From Picosynechococcus sp. PCC 7002 (GTDB lineage: Bacteria; Cyanobacteriota; Cyanobacteriia; Cyanobacteriales; MRBY01), in NCBI RefSeq assembly GCF_963860125.1, contig NZ_CAWLFA010000001.1, positions 1,302,001-1,366,000 on the forward strand: 64,000 bases of DNA, in the 5' to 3' direction. The notes under the pieces are model-generated. The model was given only the letters and a program-made list of their open reading frames with translations, was not told where the DNA came from and ran no database searches. How positions within the stretch are numbered: the first letter of the stretch is position 1; each line of letters opens with the position of its first letter. This document shows, one piece after another, positions 8,945 through 16,769 of this stretch. Made by a program: the position numbers and the translations under genes.

Positions 8945-9538
8945 ATGGATGAAACGTTACTACAGCAATTGGCCTGGATGGACTACCGTTTGGCGGTCAT
9001 TTTTACGGTGATGGTGCCGATTGCACTGTTGATCTGGAGTTTCGTCGCGAAGGTGGAATCGATGCAGCGGCTCCTGGGCATTTACTGGAAAGTGGCCAGC
9101 TTGTTAATGGTGACGGTGTATCTGTTGATTCCCAGTTGGTCAGTGGGCTATCTGACAGGGCTGTTGTCACGGATTTTGATTCCCATTGGATTGTGGTTTT
9201 GGATTGATCTCAATGAAGAAATTCGCGATCAGCCGGGTAGTCGTCTAAAACTCGCGTTTACGGCTTGGCGTTGGGCGGTGACAGTTTACTGCGCGCTCGG
9301 GGCGATCGCCAACTTACCATTTTTGGGCTGTGCCTTTTCCACGGCGATGCGCCAAGGGGCCTATTGCCAAGTGTGGCTAGAAGCACCCAGCCGTTACCAA
9401 CAAATTTTGCACGCCAACTCGACACCCGGTTTTCTCGGCTTCTTAGGAATTGTCGGCCTGGTGATTTATGTCGTGTATTTGCTGACGTTTTTGGTGTTCC
9501 GTTTGGGACGTCAGGGCCGCATTGCCATCGAAGAATAA
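8945..9538 (+). CDS. Integral membrane protein, probably DUF3177 family
   Basis: A 197-aa protein with about five hydrophobic segments: residues about 15-32, 47-63, 68-86, 110-127 and 165-187, ending in a short basic then acidic tail (RLGRQGRIAIEE). No catalytic motif is visible. The overall pattern fits the cyanobacterial DUF3177 family of unknown function, which I assign from memory with moderate certainty. It is separated from cp12 by 198 bases that include a strong hairpin, so it is likely a separate unit. The ATG follows a short AAACC stretch with no strong ribosome-binding site. Confidence 0.75.
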   Translation: MDETLLQQLAWMDYRLAVIFTVMVPIALLIWSFVAKVESMQRLLGIYWKVASLLMVTVYLLIPSWSVGYLTGLLSRILIPIGLWFWIDLNEEIRDQPGSRLKLAFTAWRWAVTVYCALGAIANLPFLGCAFSTAMRQGAYCQVWLEAPSRYQQILHANSTPGFLGFLGIVGLVIYVVYLLTFLVFRLGRQGRIAIEE

Positions 9539-9636
9539 TGGAAAAAACCCCGTAAAAAACTTTTTTTGAGAAAAATCTAGGCTTAGGGGTTGCCAATTTA
9601 AAATTGCTTTGCTAAATTAGAACTTGTGCGCAAAAC

Positions 9637-9709
<73 letters not shown>

Positions 9710-9718
9710 CTGCATAAA

Positions 9719-9748
9719 GAGAGTTCACCTCGGTGGGCTCTTTTTTTG
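9719..9748 (+). terminator. Terminator of tRNA-Phe
   Basis: GAGTTCAC (9721-9728) pairs with GTGGGCTC (9733-9740), allowing two G-U pairs, and is followed by seven T. It lies 12 bases after the tRNA. Confidence 0.8.
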
Positions 9749-9787
9749 TTTGAAAAATATTTTTAGAATCAAGTTGTTTCCGCTACA

Positions 9788-9818
9788 AAGAAACCCAACC
9801 GGGCTAGGCTGGGTTTGA
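9788..9818 (-). terminator. Candidate terminator of lysC (minus strand)
   Basis: Read on the minus strand, AAACCCA and TGGGTTT (9810-9816 and 9791-9797) close a stem whose inner part adds CC/GG around one mismatch; CTTTG follows. It sits about 105 bases after the lysC stop. On the plus strand it has no T tract. Confidence 0.5.
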
Positions 9819-9846
9819 ATGCAGATTGTATTTTTAGGGAATTTGT

Positions 9847-9924
9847 ATGGGCGTACTTATGATCCTGGGGCTTTTGCTCCTAATTCTCCTCGGCGGGCTA
9901 ATCTTGGGTTTGGGCAATGATTAG
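9847..9924 (+). CDS. Candidate 25-aa single-membrane-span peptide
   Basis: An ATG preceded by AGGGA at 6 bases opens 25 codons: a run of Leu/Ile/Gly residues ending LGLGND. Almost the whole peptide is one hydrophobic helix, as in the very small cyanobacterial photosystem and cytochrome subunits, but it does not match PetN, PetG, PetL, PetM, PsaM, PsbM or PsbT that I know. Its stop overlaps the lysC stop by 4 bases on the opposite strand. It may be a real small membrane protein or a chance frame. Confidence 0.4.
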   Translation: MGVLMILGLLLLILLGGLILGLGND

Positions 9925-11735
9925 GCGGGGACTTCCACCTTTGCTTCACCACCGAGGGCAAAGGCTTCATGGACGAGTTTCAGAGCGGCTTGGCCTTGGG
10001 TTTCCGGGACAACGCAGCTAATTTTAATTTCAGAAGTGGTAATCATCTGAATATTGATTTTTGCCGTGGCAAGGGCTTGGAAGAAGCGAGCTGCAACCCC
10101 CGGTGCACCAATCATCCCAGAACCGACAATACTGACTTTGGCGATCGCCGGATCTACTTCGATTTCCCCAAAATTTAGCTGTTCTGCCATGCTAGAGAGG
10201 GCGAGGCGAGCCGCTTCAGCATCCCCTTGGGCAACGGTAAAGGCAATGTCACGGGTCTTTACCCCGTTGAGCACACGACACCGTTGGGACTGGATAATCA
10301 TATCGACGCTGATGTTTTGGTGGGCCAACAGCGAAAAAATTTGGGCAGCCATACCAGGACTATCCGGCACGTGACGAATGGCCAGTTGCGCTTGTTTGAG
10401 GTCAAGGGCGACACCCCGGACGGGGGGGTGATCTTCGGGATTGAGAGCCGCTGGGGTCGCATTCATCGGGGAAGAGGCAATGTCAAAAACATCGCAGAGG
10501 GTGGCGATCGCCCGGTCACAATCCGTCTGCTGGATGACGCAGCTCACCTTCACTTCCGAAGTGGAAATCATCTCGATATTAATCCCTGCATCGGCCAGGC
10601 TTTGGAACATGGTGGCGGCAATCCCGGGACGGCCGATCATCCCAGCCCCAGAGATGGTGATTTTGGCAATGTCATTGGCGCTCATCACCGCAACGTCGCT
10701 TAAATCTTGGTCTGTGCCAGCGCAGAGGGTGGGGGCAATGGCTTCGGCGATCGCCTGGGCCTGGGTGGCGGCATTTTCGGTCACGGTAAAGGCAATGTCA
10801 TTACTGTTGCCATCGTGGATCGACTGGATAATTAAATCCACATCGACATTGTGGGTGGCGATTTCTCCAAATAATTTGGCAGCGACGCCGGGGCGATCAG
10901 GGATGTGCAGCATCGCAATGCGGGCCTGGTTAGTATCAAACTCCACCGCATCGACGGCTTTGGCAATTTCGAGGTTAATCAAGGGGCGATCGCTCACCGG
11001 GGCAGAGGTCACCCAAGTCCCCGGATCCTCAGTCCAACTGGAACGTACCACCAAAGGCACCCCATAATTTTTCGCAATTTCGACAGCGCGGGGATGAAGC
11101 ACCTTCGCCCCTAAACTGGCAAGCTCTAGCATTTCATCGGACGTGACTTCGGCCATCAGTTGCGCTTCGGGGACAATACGCGGGTCAGTGGTTAAAATCC
11201 CCGGCACATCGGTATAAATTTCACAACAGGAGGCCTTGAGAGCAGCGGCGATCGCCACCGCAGAAGTATCCGATCCGCCCCGACCCAGGGTAGTAATTTC
11301 TAGATCTTCGGTTTTGGAAATGCCCTGGAAACCCGCCACGACGATCACCTCTCCCTTTTGCAGGTGCCGTTGGAGGCGGTCGGTTTTAATTTCGAGGATG
11401 CGGGCGCGGCTATGTTCCGCTTCAGTAACAATTCCCACCTGGGCACCAGTGAGAGAAATTGCCGGTTGTCCCAGTTCCTGGAGGGCCATACTGAGCAGAG
11501 AAATCGAGACCTGTTCCCCCGTAGAGAGGAGCATATCCATTTCCCGTCGGTTGGGATTGGTGCTGATTTCGTGGGCCAATTTCACCAAACCATCGGTGGT
11601 TTTTCCCATGGCAGAGACCACCACGACAATTTGATTGCCCGCTTGGGCCCGTTGCTGTACCCGTTTGGCCACCGCTTGAATTCTTTCTACCGAGCCGACG
11701 GAGGTACCGCCATATTTTTGAACGATCATTGCCAT
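9921..11735 (-). CDS. lysC: Aspartate kinase with four ACT domains
   Basis: A 604-aa enzyme that phosphorylates aspartate, the first step to lysine, threonine, methionine and diaminopimelate. The N-terminal kinase domain opens with VQKYGGTSVG and includes SLTGAQVGIVTE, TTLGRGGSDTSAVA and YTDVPGI(L)TTDPR. The C-terminal half holds two tandem ACT pairs (about 270-430 and 440-600), each with a SIVGSGMIG/TISGAGMIG-type motif, so the regulatory part is duplicated relative to the 400-450-aa enzymes of most bacteria; this is the normal cyanobacterial form. ACT domains bind lysine or threonine for feedback control. asd and dapA, the next pathway genes, lie about 7-9 kb away. The start at MAMIVQKYGG could be two codons later. 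Confidence 0.96.
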   Translation of the reverse strand: MAMIVQKYGGTSVGSVERIQAVAKRVQQRAQAGNQIVVVVSAMGKTTDGLVKLAHEISTNPNRREMDMLLSTGEQVSISLLSMALQELGQPAISLTGAQVGIVTEAEHSRARILEIKTDRLQRHLQKGEVIVVAGFQGISKTEDLEITTLGRGGSDTSAVAIAAALKASCCEIYTDVPGILTTDPRIVPEAQLMAEVTSDEMLELASLGAKVLHPRAVEIAKNYGVPLVVRSSWTEDPGTWVTSAPVSDRPLINLEIAKAVDAVEFDTNQARIAMLHIPDRPGVAAKLFGEIATHNVDVDLIIQSIHDGNSNDIAFTVTENAATQAQAIAEAIAPTLCAGTDQDLSDVAVMSANDIAKITISGAGMIGRPGIAATMFQSLADAGINIEMISTSEVKVSCVIQQTDCDRAIATLCDVFDIASSPMNATPAALNPEDHPPVRGVALDLKQAQLAIRHVPDSPGMAAQIFSLLAHQNISVDMIIQSQRCRVLNGVKTRDIAFTVAQGDAEAARLALSSMAEQLNFGEIEVDPAIAKVSIVGSGMIGAPGVAARFFQALATAKINIQMITTSEIKISCVVPETQGQAALKLVHEAFALGGEAKVEVPA

Positions 11736-12329
11736 GGAACCTGCCTCACTCTCCCGAACTTAAAACACAATTCGCTTTCCATAGATGTTTTGGAAAATCG
11801 GTGATCCACTCTAGCAAATCCTACCGACTTTTCTGATCGATCTTTCACATTCCGTTGTGTGGTGCCGTCATCTCTGTTACGTTCAGGGGCAATTTTTTCA
11901 CCCAAGGTTTACGATGGATAATCGTTCACCAAAGCCACGGCATCGAGAAAATTTCAGGCGATCGCCATAGCATAAATTCCCTGGGGAAAACGAAAAAAAA
12001 CGTTAAGTGACTTGTCTTTCCGCACTATTTACCCCATAATGGGTCACTCGATGGTGCTATACATTCTGTAACGTTCACGGTAAAGTAAAAATTCCAGAGC
12101 AACCGCACGATGTGAAGTATGCCACCACTGCTCCTGTGACAGACAAACCGATCAGTTTTCACCGAAGGCCCTAGGGCACAACAACACTGGATGATCAGTC
12201 TTTTTACAGTTAAATTTTTTTGTATTCAAGGTCAAAGGCGATCGCCACATTATCAGCACTTGATCCCTGAACGAGTTTGTCCCAAAACCAGTTTTTCATC
12301 TAACCCAACCAACATCTAGGAGGTTCCCT
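11736..12329. promoter_or_regulatory. 594-base divergent region upstream of lysC and the RRM gene
   Basis: AT-rich spacer that must hold both promoters. Two near-identical 12-mers, CTGTTACGTTCA (11874-11885) and CTGTAACGTTCA (12066-12077), occur 192 bases apart. HIP1 sites lie near 11959 and 12238. The RRM gene is preceded by a textbook AGGAGG. No open frame longer than about 20 codons looks real. Cyanobacterial RNA-binding-protein genes often have long leaders, so part of this may be transcribed. Confidence 0.45.
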
Positions 12330-12767
12330 ATGTCCGTACGTTTGTATGTCGGCAATCTGCCCAAAGACGTCGTCGAAAAACAAGCCCTGGTTGATTTCTT
12401 TGTTGAAGCAGGCGAAACCGCAACCACCAAAGTGATCAAAGACCGGAAAACAGGCAAATGTCGTGGTTTTGCCTTCGTTACCGTCCCCACCGACGAAGAA
12501 GCCGATGCTTTCATCGAAAAGTACAATGGCCAATCCTTCATGGACAGTCCCCTCAAAATTGAGAAGGCTCTCCCCCGTAGCAAAGGCGACGACAAGCCAG
12601 CCGAAGCCAGCAACACCAAAGGCGGCGGCAAGCGCAAGCGCAGTGGTGGCAGCAGCAAGAAGCAATCCAGCTACGGTGATGCAACTTCCGCTCAACCCGA
12701 CCCCCGCTGGGCCAGCGAACTGGAGAAGCTCAAAGACATGCTCCAACAGCAAACCGCTAACGTTTAG
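12330..12767 (+). CDS. RRM-type RNA-binding protein
   Basis: A 145-aa protein with a single RNA recognition motif at residues 1-80: RNP2 is LYVGNL (5-10) and RNP1 is KCRGFAFV (about 43-50). A basic Lys/Ser/Gly-rich linker (about 85-115) leads to a conserved-looking helical tail (PDPRWASELEKLKDML). Cyanobacterial Rbp proteins of this type bind RNA and several are cold- or stress-inducible; this one has a Lys/Ser-rich rather than a purely glycine-rich C-terminal part. The AGGAGG ribosome site 6 bases before the ATG fixes the start. A hairpin terminator follows. Its RNA targets cannot be read from sequence. Confidence 0.92.
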   Translation: MSVRLYVGNLPKDVVEKQALVDFFVEAGETATTKVIKDRKTGKCRGFAFVTVPTDEEADAFIEKYNGQSFMDSPLKIEKALPRSKGDDKPAEASNTKGGGKRKRSGGSSKKQSSYGDATSAQPDPRWASELEKLKDMLQQQTANV

Positions 12768-12785
12768 GCCTTGGGTCATTGATTT

Positions 12786-12820
12786 TCCTGCTGCAGGTCG
12801 TGTGGCAGGATTTGTTTTGT
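12786..12820 (+). terminator. Terminator after the RRM gene
   Basis: TCCTGC (12786-12791) pairs with GCAGGA (12805-12810) and is followed by TTTGTTTTGTTT. Confidence 0.65.
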
Positions 12821-12883
12821 TTACGCCAAAAAATTTTTCAGCATTAATTTTTTTATTCAACTTTTTTCTCGGAGGGATACACA

Positions 12884-13585
12884 ATGGATGCCGTCACGGT
12901 CATGAAACAAGAAGTGGGCAAAGTCGCCGCCGCCCTAGTCCAGTCCAACTCAGTGGTTGGTTTAGGCACTGGGTCAACCACCGCCTATGCAATTCAATAC
13001 ATCGGTGAGCGTTTAGCCGCAGGTGAACTAGAGAATATTGTCGGGATTCCCACCTCCTTCCAGGCAGAAGTTCTCGCAAAACAGTACAAAATTCCCCTAA
13101 GCAGTTTGGATGCCGTTGATCATATTGATGTGGCCATTGATGGGGCCGATGAGGTCGATCCCCAGAAAAATTTAATTAAAGGGGGCGGTGCGGCCCACAC
13201 CCGGGAAAAAGTTGTGGATGCCCTCGCCAACAAATTCGTCGTCGTGGTAGATAGCGGCAAGCTGGTTGATCGCTTGGGTTCAACCTTTTTATTACCCGTG
13301 GAAGTGATTCCCATGGCCATTACGCCAGTGATGCGTCAACTAGAAGCATTGGGTGGTAAGCCAGAACTCCGAATGGGAGTCAAAAAAGCTGGCCCCGTGG
13401 TGACCGATGAAGGAAATTTAGTCGTGGATCTTAAATTTGCTGGCATCGACGACCCGGCAACCCTAGAGCAAAAGATTAATAATATCCCTGGCGTCCTGGA
13501 AAACGGTCTGTTTGTCGGGGTGGCTGATGTGATTTTGGTCGGCGAAATTATTGACGGACAACCCCGCGTCCGGGAAATTCAGTAG
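12884..13585 (+). CDS. rpiA: Ribose-5-phosphate isomerase A
   Basis: A 233-aa enzyme interconverting ribose-5-phosphate and ribulose-5-phosphate in the Calvin and pentose-phosphate cycles. Family motifs are all present: GLGTGST (26-32) for phosphate binding, DGADEVD, and [11 protein letters not shown] with the active-site Lys/Glu region, plus VDLKF near the C terminus. The start has GGAGGG 8 bases upstream. It is separated from the RRM gene by a terminator, so it is probably transcribed alone. Length is normal for the family. Confidence 0.97.
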
Positions 13586-13614
13586 CGTTTTTTTGTTGAA
13601 CAGGTAAGCCTGGG

Positions 13615-13637
13615 CCTCCTCATTGCAGGGGGTTTTT
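13615..13637 (+). terminator. Probable rpiA terminator
   Basis: CCTCC (13615-13619) pairs with GGGGG (13628-13632, one G-U pair) over an 8-base loop and is followed by TTTTTG. Confidence 0.5.
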
Positions 13638-13643
13638 GTCTTG

Positions 13644-14273
13644 TTATGTTTGGCTTAGGAGAGTGATGGCCCGCCGGATCCATTCGTCGGCATTGTCATT
13701 TTGCAACAGAATCGAGTCTTGACTGAGGGTGGCGATCGCCCCACGGATTTCGGTTTCTTGGTATCCCAAGGCCAACAAGGTTAATTCCAAATCTTCGTGG
13801 ACAGCGGCATTGGGTTGAGCGGCTGTGTCGGGAAGCGAAAATTGATCTCGCCATTGGCTGAGTTTGCTGCGCAGTTCGAGGGCAAGCCGTTCGGCGGTTT
13901 TTTTGCCAATGCCCGGCGCTTTGGCTAGCTGACGATGATCGGCGGTGACAATGGCCTGTACCAATTCCGGCAAGGTTAGAGTATCAAGTAGGGCGATCGC
14001 CCCCTGGGCACCAATGCCACTGACACTGATCAGCTGCCGAAATAAATCCCGGGCGGCAGCGCTGGCAAAGCCGTAGAGGTAGGTGCCGTCCTCTCGTTGC
14101 TGACTGTGGACAAAAATGTGTTGGGGTTGGCCGATTGCGGCTGCCAACTCCTGGGCGAGGCGTCCTGGCACTTGGATCTCGTAGCCAATGTCCCTTACTT
14201 CGAGAATTAGAAAAAAACGCCCCTGCAAATTCCGGTGGATGGCGATCGCCTCTCCCTTAAGATAACTAAACAT
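13644..14273 (-). CDS. ruvA: Holliday junction DNA helicase subunit RuvA
   Basis: A 209-aa protein started at the ATG at 14273 (MFSYLKGEAIAI), which matches the family N terminus; an upstream ATG would add 16 residues of no similarity. RuvA binds four-way junctions and loads RuvB for branch migration. The N-terminal OB fold (residues 1-65), the two helix-hairpin-helix motifs (ISVSGIGAQGAIALLD and LAKAPGIGKKTAERLALELR) and a C-terminal RuvB-contact domain are visible. It is divergent from dnaB. Confidence 0.95.
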   Translation of the reverse strand: MFSYLKGEAIAIHRNLQGRFFLILEVRDIGYEIQVPGRLAQELAAAIGQPQHIFVHSQQREDGTYLYGFASAAARDLFRQLISVSGIGAQGAIALLDTLTLPELVQAIVTADHRQLAKAPGIGKKTAERLALELRSKLSQWRDQFSLPDTAAQPNAAVHEDLELTLLALGYQETEIRGAIATLSQDSILLQNDNADEWIRRAITLLSQT

Positions 14274-14418
14274 GAAAGCCCCTCTGCCTAATGCCTGCGA
14301 TCTTCCCATTGCCTCTGACATTCCAGCAAGTCCCAGTGGCGATCGCTATTTTCATTTTCAATCAGTACGTTTAGACTATTAAGAAAGCGTTTCCTTACGC
14401 CCCACTTCCTCCCCAACC

Positions 14419-15795
14419 ATGGCCGATTCAACTCCCGCTTTTCCCGGTAACGCCCTTCCGCCCCAAAATATCGAAGCCGAAGAATTTATTCTGGGGGGGA
14501 TTTTAATGGACCCAGAGGCCATGGGCCGGGTGGTGGATGTTCTGGTGATTAATGCCTTTTATGTCCAGGCCCACCGGGATATTTATCAAGGTTTGTTGGT
14601 GCTCCATAACCAAGGCAAACCGACGGATTTATTGGCCCTGAGTACCTGGCTCCAAGACAACGAACGTCTCGGAAAAGTCGGCGGTATTCCCAAGCTTTCC
14701 CAATTGGTGGATCGCACCGTCTCCGCTGTGAATATTGACCACTATGCGGAACTGGTCATGGATAAATACGTGCGGCGACAACTCATTGCCGGGGGCCATG
14801 AAATTATTGATCTGGGCTATGACACCGTTAAAACTCTACCCGATGTCCTCGATGAATCCGAGCAAAAAATCTTTCGGCTCACCCAGACCCGTCCCCAGGA
14901 TGGCCTAACCGCCATTGCCGAAACCATTGCCGAAGCCTTTAGCAACATCGAAGAACGCCAGACCAAACAGCAGGAAAAAGAGATGCTGTCGGGGCTTTCG
15001 AGTGGGTTTTATGATCTCGATGCGATGACCAATGGCTTCCAACGCTCTGATCTGGTGATTATTGCCGGACGTCCCGCCATGGGAAAAACCAGTTTTTCGC
15101 TCAATGTGGCCACTAATATCGCTAAAAAGGAACGGCTTCCCGTGGCCATTTTTAGTTTAGAAATGTCGAAGGAGCAATTGGTGCAGCGCCTCTTGGCTGG
15201 GGAGGCTCAGATTGAAAGTAATCGTCTCCGGGCCGGACGCCTCGATGAGGTTGATATGCGTCCCCTCCTCAAAGCGGTGGAATTTTTGTCGGATGTGCCT
15301 TTATTTATCGATGATACGGCGAATATCACGGTAGGTCAGATGCGATCGCAGGCGCGGAAACTCCAGGCAGAGCAGGGGGGAAAGTTAGGGCTAATCCTCA
15401 TTGACTATCTACAACTCATGGAAGGCGGTGGTGACAATCGTGTCCAAGAACTCTCAAAAATTACGCGATCGCTCAAAGGGCTCGCCAGGGAATTAGATGT
15501 ACCCATTTTTGCCCTATCCCAGTTAAGTCGGGGGGTTGAGGCCCGCAACAGCAAACGCCCGATGATGTCTGACCTGCGCGAATCAGGTTCCATCGAGCAG
15601 GATGCCGACCTGGTTTTAATGCTCTACCGCGACAGTTATTACAACCCAGATACCCCGGAGCGAGATATTGCCGAGGTGATTATTGCGAAACACCGTAATG
15701 GCCCCACCGGAACGGTTAAGCTGATTTTCCAGCCGGAGCTAACAAAGTTTTTAAATCTAGCCCAGAGTCCCAGCCCCTATGCAGAAACCTATTAG
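14419..15795 (+). CDS. dnaB: Replicative DNA helicase DnaB
   Basis: A 458-aa hexameric helicase that unwinds DNA at the replication fork. The N-terminal primase-interaction domain (PPQNIEAEEFILGGIL) is followed by a RecA-like ATPase with Walker A GRPAMGKT (217-224), Walker B LGLILIDYLQLM, the EMSKEQL stretch and the SDLRESGSIEQDADLVLML motif. No intein interrupts it, although dnaB is a known intein host in other cyanobacteria. The start is the ATG immediately upstream of the conserved N terminus. The 3' side is a long spacer. Confidence 0.97.
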   Translation: MADSTPAFPGNALPPQNIEAEEFILGGILMDPEAMGRVVDVLVINAFYVQAHRDIYQGLLVLHNQGKPTDLLALSTWLQDNERLGKVGGIPKLSQLVDRTVSAVNIDHYAELVMDKYVRRQLIAGGHEIIDLGYDTVKTLPDVLDESEQKIFRLTQTRPQDGLTAIAETIAEAFSNIEERQTKQQEKEMLSGLSSGFYDLDAMTNGFQRSDLVIIAGRPAMGKTSFSLNVATNIAKKERLPVAIFSLEMSKEQLVQRLLAGEAQIESNRLRAGRLDEVDMRPLLKAVEFLSDVPLFIDDTANITVGQMRSQARKLQAEQGGKLGLILIDYLQLMEGGGDNRVQELSKITRSLKGLARELDVPIFALSQLSRGVEARNSKRPMMSDLRESGSIEQDADLVLMLYRDSYYNPDTPERDIAEVIIAKHRNGPTGTVKLIFQPELTKFLNLAQSPSPYAETY

Positions 15796-16184
15796 AATCT
15801 GACAAAATCTGCGTGGCTATGATTTATTTTATTTATCAATAGCGGCCATATTTGCCTGAATTTTGGGGATCAGAGCTTCTTTTTGAAGAGATTCTAATTT
15901 TTTAAAACGCAAGTGCTAAGATGCTGCTAGCATCAAGGCCAAAGCTTGATCAAAATTCTCCAAAAAATTGTGGTGAATTTCGGTCTTGAAATTTTTTACA
16001 TCTTAATGATTTGGGCGATCGCCTCGATCCATTTTCAGCGCATCTACTGTCATTTAAATATCGGCAAAATTATCGATCATTTTTTCTAAAAAGGCTTGTT
16101 ATAAGCATTATCAATCAAAGAAAAATGCTTCGATAACTTCAGGTTACGCGATTTCTTGTTTTTTTAGTGTTGGATCCTGTGTTC
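15796..16184. other. 389-base spacer with two overlapping hairpins
   Basis: AT-rich region with no credible coding frame. GATGCT (15920-15925) pairs with AGCATC (15929-15934), and ATCAAG (15932-15937) pairs with CTTGAT (15945-15950). The two stems share ATC, so they cannot form fully at the same time. A HIP1 site lies near 16016. The spacer precedes a membrane-protein gene without a clear ribosome-binding site. Confidence 0.5.
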
Positions 16185-16607
16185 ATGTACGGCTTCTCCC
16201 CTCCACAATCACCCCGGCAACAGACCCCCATTTCTCTCCAGAAACGTCGCCATAAGCAAGATCAAAAAAGCGCTGGCCCATTAACAGCAGCAAATAAGCA
16301 GCATCGGTTCGCCTGCTGGGAATTGGCGGCGCAGATTTCTGTAAATTGTCTCCTTGGTGGGGTGGCGATCGCCTCCATTGCCCAATTGTTACCGGCCCAA
16401 CTATCCCAACAGCAGCAGTTATCTGTTCTCAAGGGCGAAGTCACCGAAGCAGAACAACGGGTCGCCAAACTACGCCAAGAATTTAACCGTCACTTCGATG
16501 CCTACGGGAGCCATCGACTAATGCAAGAGTACACCATAAAAGTCGATCCCAAACAACAGCGCATTATCTGGGTAGATCCGGCCCAGGCTCAAAATAGCGA
16601 AAATTAA
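16185..16607 (+). CDS. Cyanobacterial single-span membrane protein with coiled coil, function unknown
   Basis: About 140 aa from the ATG at 16185 (MYGFSPPQSP); a GTG at 16167 would add six residues and neither start has a clear ribosome site. The N-terminal third is basic and Gln/Ser-rich, then a hydrophobic stretch (about 53-70, VNCLLGGVAIASIAQLL) forms one membrane span, followed by a coiled coil (LKGEVTEAEQRVAKLRQEF) and a short Asp/Gln-rich tail. This is the topology of small divisome proteins such as FtsL/FtsB, but no sequence motif proves that. Similar proteins are, to my memory, widespread in cyanobacteria without a function. Confidence 0.75.
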   Translation: MYGFSPPQSPRQQTPISLQKRRHKQDQKSAGPLTAANKQHRFACWELAAQISVNCLLGGVAIASIAQLLPAQLSQQQQLSVLKGEVTEAEQRVAKLRQEFNRHFDAYGSHRLMQEYTIKVDPKQQRIIWVDPAQAQNSEN

Positions 16608-16675
16608 TTTTTCTAAGAGCTTGGCTATCAGCTAAGCATTTTCTCGAATTTTTTTAATGCTCTAAATCCGTAAAC

Positions 16676-16704
16676 AAAAAAGGGAGTCATTATGGCTCCC
16701 TTTC
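16676..16704. terminator. Bidirectional terminator between the membrane protein gene and rnj
   Basis: AAAGGGAG and CTCCCTTT flank a loop within the AGTCATTATGGCT segment. A runs on the left and T on the right allow use from both convergent genes. Confidence 0.75.
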
Positions 16705-16769
16705 GTGTATTTCTCTGAATTCAAATGCTTACAAGAGACTTAGAGTAGATCCCAAATCCTTTTCCTACA

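Noticed and set aside
14419..15795. dnaB checked for an intein
   Set aside because: The helicase motifs run without interruption over the usual 458 residues.
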